DNA of 49,622 bases from Blastomyces gilchristii SLH14081 (Eukaryota; Ascomycota; Eurotiomycetes; Onygenales; Ajellomycetaceae), in contig NW_003101681.1 in NCBI RefSeq assembly GCF_000003855.2, positions 338,191 through 387,812 of the forward strand. The letters run 5' to 3'. The notes beneath the pieces were generated by a model that was given only the letters and a program-made list of their open reading frames with translations, was not told where the DNA came from and searched no databases. Shown piece by piece: positions 35,401-46,480 of this stretch. Position numbers and translations under genes: made by a program. Each line of letters begins with the position of its first letter. The stretch's first letter is position 1.

Positions 35401-36100
35401 TATTCATAGTATTGTCTTATCAGAAGACATCTAGATATTCATGATATTATTAAGAGAGTTTCATATAAGAATCTGTTATTGTAACACAGGATAACTTTTC
35501 TAGAGCCTTTTTAATATCAGTCAGACTGATGAAATAGATTGATATATAATTCTGCTATCAGTGATTCTTTCAGCAACTTCTTTTTCTGAGCATTTTATAG
35601 GTATTAACAGAGATCTGTGTCAGATTCATAGTCTTGTGAATGTCATTCTCATAAACTCTATCATTGTTAGGGAATATTAAACTCCTGTTTCAAGTGTTCA
35701 ATAAGATGTCTTATTCAGATAGTTAGATAAGTTCTAATATAAGATTATAATCAAGATTATCAACTTCATATATATAGATATCTGCATGCTGATGTTCTCT
35801 GATATCTATATTTAGTTTCATCATATAACAGATGCAAACATCTTTTGAATTATTAAATTCTGTAAGAAGTCAGAGTTTTGATAAGAGAATACACTGAAGA
35901 TTATAATATCTTACAACTGAAGATTTAATCATTGTATAGTGATATAGACTGCTGTCTATCATAGCTTTCATATTATACATGTTATTAATCACAGTAGATA
36001 TAAGAATTACATTCATTATCATTTTCTCTTTAAATCATTGTCATCTGATCTCTTCAAGCTTCTGTTTACAAATTTGAATAGAAGCTAATCTTTTTCCTGT
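32447..36100 (-). pseudogene. Gypsy E2 pol: protease to chromodomain, decayed
   Basis: Read right to left: protease remnant (about 35750-36000), RT (about 35330-34610), RNase H (about 34520-34080), integrase (about 33850-32840), GPY/F-like module (32845-32663) and chromodomain (about 32625-32466). The RT catalytic box is YLDN at 34865-34876, a G to A change from the YLDD kept in E1. Plus-strand open stretches at 34623-34829 and 34814-35065 are antisense shadows. Confidence 0.88.
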
Positions 36101-37501
36101 TTTACTGAGACATTCTTATAGTTATCTTCTGAATCTTTCTTCACTGCAATGTGATTAGCATGGACAGATACTGATTCATTCTTTGAATGAGAAGATACTG
36201 ATCTTTCTCTTAATTGAGAAGACATATAAATTCATTAACAGTTGAAAGCAATGTGTTCTGATCAGTTACAGTTGATGTATACTTCACATTGACATTGATC
36301 AGTGACTTCTTCAGAAGTGATCTCAGAAACTCAGAAGCCTGTTTGAACAGCAGAAACTCTTGCTTATATGTAGACATTCAAGTCTACTCAATTCATGATA
36401 TCTGCATCATTGTTATTCTTCAGCACAGATATATGAGTGGCCCAGTTATTTCTCAGTGCAGATGTGTGAGTGTAATGTCTTCTGCCACTATTCTGTATAC
36501 TCTTGAGCTTGATAAGACAGTCATTCAATGTCTGAAGCTGTGTGTAAAAATCTTCATAAGTCTGGTCTTTGTCTACACTTACAAGAGTCTATAAGAGTTT
36601 GAAAGTTAATGTCTTCTTAAGCATGCTAATCTTCATTTAATTCTCTCAAGATTGATCATCTACTTCTAGAATTTTAATGTTGAAGTCAGAGATGAATATT
36701 ATAAGAGAAGTGTTTCTCTGTCAGATACTCTGTAATCAATCTAACACTTTCTGTTGCATGACAGTGTCTTGAAACAGAATATCAAGATATTTAATAATGT
36801 TGTCAGGTGTTCATAACACTGGTTTACATACTTTTATTCATGAATAGAACTTCTGTTTTATACAATTCTTCAATCATTCATTGATATATCAATCTTGATT
36901 AGTTAATAAACTGATGATATCTTCATCTATACTCAGTTTCACAAGCATTTCCATTCTTCATGATAAGTAGAGAGTGAGATCAGAAGCATCAAAATATGCA
37001 GAAGTATCTAAGCATTCTTTCAGTGCTTTTGTATTCAATTCTGTAGATATTGAACTTGCATGGGTTTCTTATTGTAATAATTGTTGAATCTCTTTATATT
37101 GATGTTGTTAAGTTGCATGCATATCAGCTATTTATTATTATTGTAATTTCAATATTACTCAGAGTCACTGTGACATCACATCTATGCTCGCATTTGAGAA
37201 TTTCATATTATCATTAGACATGGTTATATTGATTGTTAGATGTGTAATTATACAAATATCTCATACATCTGAGATGTCAGAACTCTCAGATCTTTCACTG
37301 ATATTCTTTTATAAAATCTTATTACAGAGTCAGAGTGACTGATAAGCAAGCTTCTATCTGAAGACTCAGTGTTCACTTAACTGTTTCTCTTTCTTACATG
37401 GTGTTATGTGTTCAGATATCTCTCAATGAATAATTATTTCTAATGAGAAGATAATACATGAATAATCATTTCTAATAAGAAGATGATGAATGTTTTTCTA
37501 G
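36101..37501 (-). pseudogene. Gypsy E2 gag with CCHC knuckle, decayed
   Basis: The nucleocapsid knuckle is at 36238-36279 (INCNxSEHIAFNC; the first Cys is replaced by Tyr). The plus-strand open stretch at 36289-36594 is an antisense shadow. Position and knuckle match E1 gag. Confidence 0.72.
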
Positions 37502-37810
37502 TATAAGAGGCCTACACTGAATAGATCAGTATAATATTTATAGATCTTATATAACAAAGAGAAAAACATTAGAGAAGAAAAGAAAGAGAAAGTGTGAGAA
37601 TCAGCCATCAGAGTGAATATTTATATGTGTATGTGATGATGTATGTGATGGGACTTCGGGGCGGAAGAATCTATATGTGTTTGTGGCGGCCGAGGATCGG
37701 TGATCAAGAATGGCCGAGAATCGGAGCGTACATGTTCAAGAATGAAGTGGTTGGAATCTGTGAAGTGTAACGGAATAGTCTATATGATTGATCGGGCGCA
37801 GCCCGCCACA
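37502..37810 (-). repeat. Gypsy E2 5' LTR, 309 bp, GC-preserved
   Basis: The best-preserved family E LTR: it keeps GCGGCCGAGGATCGG, GGGCGGAAG and GGGCGCAGCCCGCC. It is followed by ATATC and Gypsy D pol. Confidence 0.9.
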
Positions 37811-38460
37811 ATATCACTGTTTTAACAAAATTCAAGTGAAGTATGTAATCACAGACTTAGAAGAAATCTTTAAGAAGAGTAGTCTGCTTCTTCACATTAT
37901 TAATATTATAAATGAGAACATCATTCTAGATCTTTTATAATTGAGAGAAAACAATTCTCTTATTAACTGAGTCACTTAGATATGACAGTATTATCTCACT
38001 AATGAAGAGACAGTGATAGAGAAATCTGAAGAGTTTCATTAAAAGAATCTTGAGAAAAAGATAAAGTTAATATACTGTGTAGTAGATAACTGAGACTTGA
38101 GAATAGATGAAGAAGTTATTACTCTCACTGCAAGATTAACAGCAGTATCTGTTATTAAAGATGAATAAATATAACATCTCTTTATAAATTATAAGAATAT
38201 CTTTTTAAAAAGAAAAGCAGTGAAGTTTTCTGACATTAAGATATAATATAAGATTTGTCTTAAAGATAATATAACAGCACTGTACAGATCTCTTTACAAC
38301 TTATTAGTAAAGAAATTGAATATTCTGTATAAATATCTTAAGAAAGTATAATCAAAGAACTGAATATATTCATTGAAGAGTTCAGCAGAGATATTCATAC
38401 TATTTATACTTAAGAAGAATGATAGACTATGTCTTTGTATATACTACAGAGATCTTCAGA
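37811..38460 (+). pseudogene. Gypsy D pol: end of protease and N-terminal RT, decayed
   Basis: The frame continues from 32137 and shows ILDLLWLRENN (about 37925-37955), where Gypsy elements have a conserved LGLPWL motif. An RT N-terminus follows, with SLYNLLVKKL (about 38295), SAEISILFILKKNDRLCLCIYYRDL (about 38380-38455) matching the start of Ty3/Gypsy RT. It stops at the GC-rich island, and the rest of D is not in the window. Confidence 0.82.
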
Positions 38461-38951
38461 ATTGAATAATTCAACCGCTTCATCACGAACTCGCTAGATT
38501 TTTCGAATAAGAACCCGCCGATAGATTCATCGAAAAGCCCTCGATCATACGAGCATTTTGACCCCATCGCCGACCGCATACCCCGTGTGGTGGTGGAGTT
38601 ATCCAGCCAAATGTGAACCAGACATTGTTCGAAACTCCTGTGTGGGATTATCCCCTGTTCTCCCCTACCACACCACAACCCCGGGCCAAAGTGCCATACA
38701 AATTGTAAGGTGAAGAGACCTAGCCATATGCACCAATCTTCTCGATTTTGGAAGATCCCTGATCTGTAATTGTGGAGATATCTGAGGAGCGACCTCCGCG
38801 AAAACCCTGTCCATCTTTGACGCTCCAAAACATCAACGCCAAGTCCCACCCTCGTACCGCCCTTCCCAATCTGGCCCATCCCCGGCAGAACAATACAAAA
38901 AGATACCTCGGCAACAGTAGTTGATACAATAACCAGCGGACAACGAGTCAA
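38427..38951 (-). CDS. Hypothetical 174-residue frame across the GC-rich island
   Basis: The only long frame in the window lying mostly in undecayed DNA. It starts with ATG at 38951-38949. The last few codons run into the AT-rich Gypsy D flank, so the end is probably not native. Composition: early hydrophobic stretch (about residues 7-25), several Trp and Cys, then Ser-rich. No domain is recognised. It may be a chance open frame; a plus-strand frame at about 38470-38760 is nearly as long. Treat it as hypothetical. Confidence 0.25.
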   Translation of the reverse strand: MTRCPLVIVSTTVAEVSFCIVLPGMGQIGKGGTRVGLGVDVLERQRWTGFSRRSLLRYLHNYRSGIFQNREDWCIWLGLFTLQFVWHFGPGLWCGRGEQGIIPHRSFEQCLVHIWLDNSTTTRGMRSAMGSKCSYDRGLFDESIGGFLFEKSSEFVMKRLNYSILKISVVYTKT

Positions 38952-39030
38952 CAGAACAAGTCAACAGCATGTCAACAACTATAAATTCAGTATACCTCAA
39001 GGTCTGACTGAGCCTTTGATCCCTGCACAG
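38473..39030. other. GC-rich island without RIP-like decay
   Basis: About 560 bases with normal CpG, CC and GG content, starting abruptly in Gypsy D RT and ending before an AT-rich LTR-like stretch. No relative of it is seen elsewhere in the window. Near 38946-38976, GTCAACA occurs three times at short spacing. No terminal repeats or target duplication could be shown. It may be single-copy DNA spared by repeat-directed mutation, a recent insertion, or a captured host fragment. Confidence 0.7.
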
Positions 39031-39345
39031 TGAGATATATTAAATCTAGTTTTAATATCTCAATATTCAATAGATTCTGTAAGAGATTGAGAACAACAAC
39101 ACTAGATTTCTATTGAATTTAAGACTTAACTCTATATTAATATAATTATTGACAAAGTCTTCTATTTTGAGATATAAATAACCAGTTCCTCTACATCTCA
39201 TTGATAATATTTATATTATTATATAGAAACAGACTTATATTCTCTATAATATCAAGACTCTGAAGAGAGAAAGTCTTGATAGAGAGTATACAGTAGTATA
39301 TATCTTAGCAGTTTCTATCTTATTCTTCTGCAGCAGTTAATACAA
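39031..39345. repeat. AT-rich LTR-like stretch, unassigned
   Basis: Begins with a palindrome (TGAGATATATTAAA/TTTTAATATCTCA, 39031-39062), has a TATA-like GATATAAATAACC near 39171 and ends near GCAGCAGTTAATACA. These features fit a decayed solo LTR, perhaps of a Copia type, but no second copy or convincing target duplication was found. Confidence 0.25.
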
Positions 39346-39726
39346 AAAAAAGATCTTAGAAATAGTTTTTTACTTCTCTTGAAAAAGTAAGGTGTTTTTC
39401 TCTGGATTTTATACAATATTCTTACAAAGAATTAAAAACAGAGTTGTTTTCTGTCATAATTTCATATTCTTTTAAGTAAGAATTTCTTTTTCAGTGACTG
39501 AAGAGCTTTCATTAATACTTAATTCTTTTTTACACTCTTTATTAACTGATTTGAGTTGCACACTTATTGTATGAGAAGAATTGAATGATTTAAAATAAAA
39601 TTGAATAGTTTTAATCAATTTCTCTGCAAAAATTGATTTATTTTTTGTCAGTTTTTCTCTTAAAAACTGTCATATTATCTGATTTATTATCAATTGATAT
39701 CATACTTTTCCTCACTGTATTTCAAG

Positions 39727-39894
39727 TGTGATTCAAAGGGTGCTTGAGCAGCGTACGGATTACAGGCGTACGCGCCGCTTCTATATACAGTACACTAAAT
39801 TAATTGGTGGCTGCGTATGACCTCTTTACATTTATAAGCAAGTTCAGAAGCAGCTGTGTTATTATCTGACAGTCATACATTCTTTCAAATCACA
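39727..39894 (-). repeat. Gypsy A3 3' LTR, 168 bp
   Basis: TGTGATTC...AAATCACA. The plus-strand left half keeps CpG (GCGTACGG, GTACGCGCCGC), the right half is decayed. The TTCTTTCTT to its right is the polypurine tract in reverse. Confidence 0.87.
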
Positions 39895-42800
39895 TTCTTT
39901 CTTATCAGATTCAGTCACACTTACATGACTCTGATGCACACTCTAGCTTCATATAGATTAGTGCATCACTAGCATTCACAATTATATAATCTATCTCTGA
40001 TTCAGCTAGTATTCTGTGTACACTCTTACAAAGAAACTTTCACTATATTATATTACTTATTCACTAACTTTTCTCATTCTTTAATCATCTTCTTTATTAT
40101 CATTATTATTAAATATTATCATCTTCTTCAAGATTTCTGTCTCTTCTTTTATTCAACATCTTCTATTTATTTATCTATTACATTGTACATGTTTCTGACA
40201 ATAATCTCTTATTTTCATAATAAGTATTATTATAGTACTCATATCAGGCAGTTTATTAGCAGTAAGTATAACATGTTGTAAAATATAATTAGAACTTGTT
40301 TATCTTCTAATAATTATTAGAATGTACTATTATAAATAATATATCTTCTTTATCTTCTTATACATCTCTAATTCTCTTTTCTTCAGCAGGTATCTGATGA
40401 TGTTTTCTGATTATATTTTCTGATTATTTTACAGAACTGCAGATGCTAATATATTTGTTTTAATTTATATAAAATCTTTATATATTGACAGATCTGTATC
40501 TGGTAATGATTATGATCTCAATATTAAATCATTGATTAAGAACTTGAGAGATATGATAATGAAGAAATTATTCATACTATATATAACTGAGTCTTTTATA
40601 TCTCTCTCTGCTCTCTCTGTTTCTTTCTCTACTACTTTTCTCTCAATCTTCTATATCTGTCTCTGTGTCTAGTTCTCTCACTTCTGCTACTTCTGTTTCT
40701 GTGACTCTTACTCTCACTACTTCTACTCTTTCTACTTCTACTATCTCTGCTTTTATTATCAACTCTCTTCAATTCAAGAAGATATTGTATAGACTTAATG
40801 AATTATATTTCTCAGTATATACACTCTCACTCTTCTTACTAATCTCTAAAATAATTTATTGTATAAAGACTGTATATAATATAACTATCTAAAGCTCAGT
40901 TATAAACACTGATTATTATATTCATTTTAAATATTTATAATGAAATAATTATTTGTTTATATCAGAGAATTACTTCTTCTCTTAACAGTGTTGAAATCAT
41001 AAGTCTTTTTCTTTTTCATCTTTTCTTTCTAATGCTGATTTTCCTGTTCTTAGAAGAAATCATTATAAGTTTTATTATATACAAAATCATGATATTTACA
41101 GATATTAAGAAACTTTTCACAATTATTAAATTCAATATTATGAGTATATCTACTCTGATAAATTTCTTTGAAATAATAGATTCATATCAGTCTATTCTCT
41201 AATGTCTGTTATCTGACTTCATAGTGCAGATAAAAGATATTCATGTTTTCAGAAACAGGAACACAGATGTTATACTCTTTTACACTCATAGATATGAGAC
41301 TTATACATCTTGTCTGAGATGTTATTATGAGAATAGATTATTCTCACACTGTATTCTGTTTTCTGCATTTCTCTGTGTCTCTCTCTCTCTTTCTAAGAAG
41401 TCTTATACATGTTGTAATTGCACATATCATTCTAAGATCAGCAGATATTCATTCAGTAATTATTACTCTTGTTTTTACAGTTTTATATACTAATAATAGT
41501 TCTTAGTTGCTCTGACATCAGAGGTCATTTTAATTGAAGATAATAATACTACTGAGACTACTCTCTTCTACTCTTAAGCTTCTCTCAGTGCTTTCTCTCT
41601 CTTCTCTGCAGAGAAGGTTATACATATACTGAGTTATAAGTGTTCAGTCTCAGCTAACTTCTACTGTCATTTATCTAATTCTATATCTTCTTCTTCTTTT
41701 ATTTCTTTCATTTTTACTCTCTCTGTTCTGACTTCTGATTCTGCAGGTTTTATACTCTTCTTCAATTTTTCTACACACACATGTACATATTTCTATATTG
41801 AAATTTCAGCCAATCTTGTAATAAACAATATTAATGTCATATACAGAGTGATAGAGAAATCAGAGATATATACAGTGTTATTACAAGAGTAGCTTACAGC
41901 TTTTAAATCTCTTACAGATCTCAAGTTTTGAGATTCTCTTTATTTTTGATGTTTTTCAGGTGATGTGATGTTAGAAATAGATTAAATATATAATGTATGA
42001 AAATGAATGAGATGTGTATGATAATATTTATCTTTTCATAGCTGACTTTTACAGTTAATAATCAATTCATTATCTCTTTTCCTTCTTACACTTTTTCTTT
42101 GTCTGCTAGTCACTACTCTTATATAATCTCTATATAATACAGCATTCAGTGACTAGGTTCAGCAGCTTTTATCTTGTAGTTCTGTCTTATATATTATACT
42201 ATCTATCTTCACTCACTCAGATTACTACAGTAAACAGCTCATTAAAACTAATCTCACTCAATCTCTGAGTATTTTCAGAGATTGAGATAGCTTGATTTCA
42301 TGTATCTGCAGATGTTTCAGATACTTTGTCCTCTGTTATCTCTATAATTGAACTGGTATAAACAGTTGAATTCAACTCTGAATTTCTTTTTCTTCTGTGA
42401 TCTGACTTATATGCAAGTCTGCTACTCTGAGACTGCTCTTTACTGTGTTACACTCACTCTTTATAATGTATTATCATATGATCAGCTACAGTCTTATTAC
42501 TTATTAAAGTATGATATTCATCTGATTTCTTCATTACTTCTCATTCTTTTCTCATAATTATGAAAAGATTAGAATAAGTAAGATTATCTGATTTATAAGC
42601 ATCTATGATTTCTCTTACTTCATAAGACTTTTCAATTATAAGTCTCTTCTTTTTCAACACTGATAATAGTGCTGTAGATGATTATAATTCACTCAGATCT
42701 TATATCTTTATCTTTATAAGATATGAATTATTTATTAAGTTGTATAAGATCTGTCCCTCTGATTCTTCTAATGTATATATTCTCAGAGAATGTGATTTGA

Positions 42801-42900
42801 GTATTTTATATTGCTTAAATCATCTAGATTGAAACTTCTCAGAACTCTTATTATATATAAGAACTCATATTCTTATCTGAAGACTTGATTTCTTAACTAG
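39895..42900 (-). other. Gypsy A3 post-pol region of unknown coding content
   Basis: Counterpart of 28236-30899 in A2, giving two independent copies. Antisense (plus-strand) stretches at 40665-40892 (Ser/Thr-rich), 41224-41493 (Cys-rich) and 42348-42557 match those of A2. The first is broken here by a small indel near 40640-40660. Sense-strand readings of similar length also exist, so the coding strand is undecided. Confidence 0.55.
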
Positions 42901-45900
42901 TAAGTCTCATATTCTTTTCAATTGAATTATACAGTTCAGAAGTAACTTATTAGCTTTTGTACATGTGTGACTGATCTCTTTCAATCTTGATTTCATGTCT
43001 GTAATTGCTACATTTATAACTGTTGTATCTATAACTATTGTTTTCTTCTTCATCTTTTCTGAAGCATTCTCTGAGATGTGTGAATGTAATTCATACAACA
43101 GATAGAATAATGAACACTTAAAGACTGTATACTGTCAAATTCATATAGCTAATAGTGCCTGTCTGAGATATTCATCTCATAGTCTTATAAACTTACTCAC
43201 TAGATATTTTATCAGTATATTATTTAAGATTTTATTCAAGTATTTCATCTTTTTGTTTATCTGTGAGTGATATAACATTGTTCTATAATATCTTGTCTGT
43301 AACTGGCTTATGAAATGTCTCACTGCTTCTTCTATGAGATTCACATTATTATCAGTTAGAATCTCACACAGCATTTTATAGTTGATATAGATTTTATTAT
43401 GTAGAAACTTTGTTATTATCTTCTCTATCATCTCTGAAACTGCTTTTGCAACTGATCAGTCAGTAGCATAGTCAATAGCAGTGACTATTCAATGATTTTT
43501 ATTTGATATTTGCAGTAATATGTCTATAAGGTTCATCTCTCATCATTTAAACAGTTATATCTTACATTTCATCTGATATTATGCTTTCTCACATTCTAAT
43601 TCTTTCTTAGATTCTTTCATAACCTGGTAATTCAGACACTCATAAGAATATATCTGAATGTTCTCAGTCATGTTTAGTTAGTACACTCTTGATTCAAGTA
43701 CACTCATGAGTTCAGAACTTTCTAAGTGACTGAATTTCTTGTGCATTTAAGTCATTAAGTCATGTTTAAATGAATGTTTCAGATAGAGAGCTTCTATATA
43801 TTCTAGATCACAGTAAAGTACAACATCATTTTTTAATTTTCTTAGCTTGAAGTTCAGAAGCATCTCTTCTATCACTTTTATAAGATGCTTATTATCTGAT
43901 ATCTTGCTATTCTTTAAGTAAGAGATTATTGTATTCATTCAATCTGATTTCTTGCATTCTCTCAGTATATTTAACACAAATTTCTCTTATGCCTGATTTG
44001 TAGAATTCTCACTCATGAAATCAGGTCTGTGACTAATTGTATCAGATATCATAGTATCTGATTGCTTTCAGTATTTAATATGAAGATTATACACTTGAAA
44101 CTCTAAGATTCAATGTCCTAAGTACTTGAAGAGTTTCATTATTAATTGTAGATAGATGAGACTTTTATGATCTGTGATCATCATTCTTATATATCTATTG
44201 TTGATATATCTATTTTATAACATCAGTGTGTGCTTGATTGCTAGCAATTCCTTTTCATGTACTGAGTAATTGAGCTCAGCATCTGATAGTTTTCTATCAT
44301 TATACATCATCAGATGCAGCTTGTTATTCTTACTCATCTACAGAAGAGTGCCTCTGATAGCTCATTCAAATGCATTCATCTCAATGTATAAAGGTTTATC
44401 ACAATCTGATTGAATAAGCACTGAAAATGTTATCACATATTCTCTCAGTGTGAGAAAGACCTCTTTGCATACAGTATTTCAGATAATTGAATAAAGCTTC
44501 TTCTTTCACAGATTTACATCTGTCTCTCTTAAGAGATCTGAAAGTGATACAGCTATTCATACAAAATCTTTGATGAATCTGCAGTAGTATGAGATCAACT
44601 GAAGAAATTATTGTACATGATATACATTTCTCAGTCATGATCAATGCACTATAACATTCAATTTCTTCAGAATGAGATGTATACAATTATCACTTATCAC
44701 ATGTTTCACAAACTTCAACTCTTCTGTTTCAAACACATGCTTGATTGATTTAATATAGAGCTTATACTCTGTCAGAGTTATAAGCACTTCATTGAGATAC
44801 TTCAGATATTCATCATATGAGTTTGAGAAGACTAGAATGTTATTCAGATATACAAGATATGAGATTTCATTCTATTTATAAAGAATTATATTTATCATCA
44901 TTTAAAAGATAATAGATACATTTATCAGACTGAATGATATTATCAGGAATTTGAACTTCTCTTATTGTATATTAAATGCGGTTCACAGTACTGATAGTTC
45001 ATCTACACAGATCTGTTAATATTCTGAGAGAAGATTGATCTTTAATAGATATCAGATGTTTCTGACTGTATTCAACTATTGTTGAATTCATAGTAATGAG
45101 TATCTATTCTTGATCATAAGCTTGTTAAGTGCTCAATAATTGATACACATTCACTACTTCTCATCTGACTTTTTCATGAATAGAACTGGGAAGTCTCACG
45201 CACTTGATGAGAGTTATATAAAATCATATTCTAGAAGGTCTGTGATCTGATACTTCTGTTCATCAAGATGCATTTGTAACAGAGAGTACATATTTTGGTT
45301 GACTGATTTCATGTTCAATGTATCAATCTCATGTATAAATTCTTATTTCAATAGTAATTAGACTGGCCGCCGGGACCATGAATTTCACATTTGGTCCCAT
45401 TTGGTCTGGTCCCATACATTTCTTGGCGTGAATCCCGCTGGGACTGGCTATCAAAAAAACATGTAAAGTGACTATATATCAGATCTTAAAATGAAACTAT
45501 GACTTGAAAAAAATGAGAAAGTGGTCTCATTTGGTCTCATTTAGTCCCATTCTTAGCATAAAGTTACTATTTTTAGACATTTTAAGGTTTTTTTTAGACT
45601 ATTTTTAATTTTTTAAAAAGTAACACTTTTTGGTAATGCTTAAATGAGATTTAAAGTCATTTAAAGCAATAAAAATAATTTAAATTGAGAAGTGGAAATC
45701 ATGATCCCATTTGGAAAATGTGACAAGAGTAGACAGTAAGTCCTACTGAGACAGTATGAGACTACTATCTAATGTTAAAACCGTGTAATGGGATCAGTCG
45801 AATTGGTAATAAGACTATCAAAAAATCTGGTCCTGGTCCCAGACACGGTCACACGGTCAGTCTAGTAGTAATTCTGATGAAAGATCTTTTCAGAAGATCT

Positions 45901-46480
45901 TTTCATACTTCTTCAGAAGTTTCTTCATACACTTGTTCTCTCATATATTCTTTATCTTGATTTTCTTCACTTTCAGGTCTTATATGATATACAGAATGCT
46001 TTCAGATGAGGTCTTATAAATCATTCTCTTTACTTATTAATATATAAGCAGATTTAACTCTTCTATAGCAGAGACATGAAATGTTCTTCTCATATCAGTT
46101 AATAGAATCATATGAACTGTTTTCTTTCTATCAGTTAACTGCATATAATACATACATTATTGAATCTATGAGTTCAATCTTTAAAATTAATTAAGTCTGA
46201 GAATAAGGTTGTATTTTATGTTCTGCAGCTCTTATGTGTAAATACAGTAAGATTATTCTCTGAAGTGCAAGAAAACTCTTACTCTTACAGATAACATTAA
46301 ATATCAGTTATCAGACAATCTTATACATCAGAGATTCTTCACTCAGCAGATCTCTTTTAGTCTTCAGATTATATAATTATTAATATATTATATAGAAGCT
46401 TCTACATTCACTAACACTTTTATAGTCATTTCTTAATTCTTACTCAAGTACTCTCTATACATTACTGTTTCAGGTCTCAA
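42901..46480 (-). pseudogene. Gypsy A3 pol: protease, RT, RNase H, integrase, split by MITE-3
   Basis: Read right to left: protease remnant (about 46440-46330); RT N-terminus at 45960-45865 and 45350-45150, on the two sides of MITE-3; RT core with the catalytic box YLNN at 44839-44850; RNase H (about 44560-44220); integrase zinc domain at 43938-43600, DDE core at about 43500-43200 and C-terminus at 43098-42907. Decay stops throughout. Confidence 0.85.
45359..45864. mobile_element. MITE-3, hAT-like, 506 bp, best preserved
   Basis: TIRs TAGACTGRCC; 8-bp duplication ATAGTAAT (45351-45358) and GTAGTAAT (45865-45872) with one G/A difference. It keeps GGACC, GGTCCC and CpG sites that are mutated in MITE-1 and MITE-2. 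The open frame at 45772-45960 crosses its edge and is not a gene. Confidence 0.9.

Larger units (their letters stand above)
32138..37810 (-). mobile_element. Gypsy E copy E2, full-length chromodomain retrotransposon
   Basis: Second complete member of family E (5673 bp), on the minus strand, with 309-bp LTRs (32138-32446 as 3', 37502-37810 as 5') and a 5-bp duplication ATATC (32133-32137, 37811-37815). It aligns with E1 along its length in the opposite orientation. It lies in Gypsy D between gag and pol. Confidence 0.93.

Noticed and set aside
45772..45960. Open frame of 62 codons
   Set aside because: It crosses the edge of MITE-3 into Gypsy A3 pol on the opposite strand.
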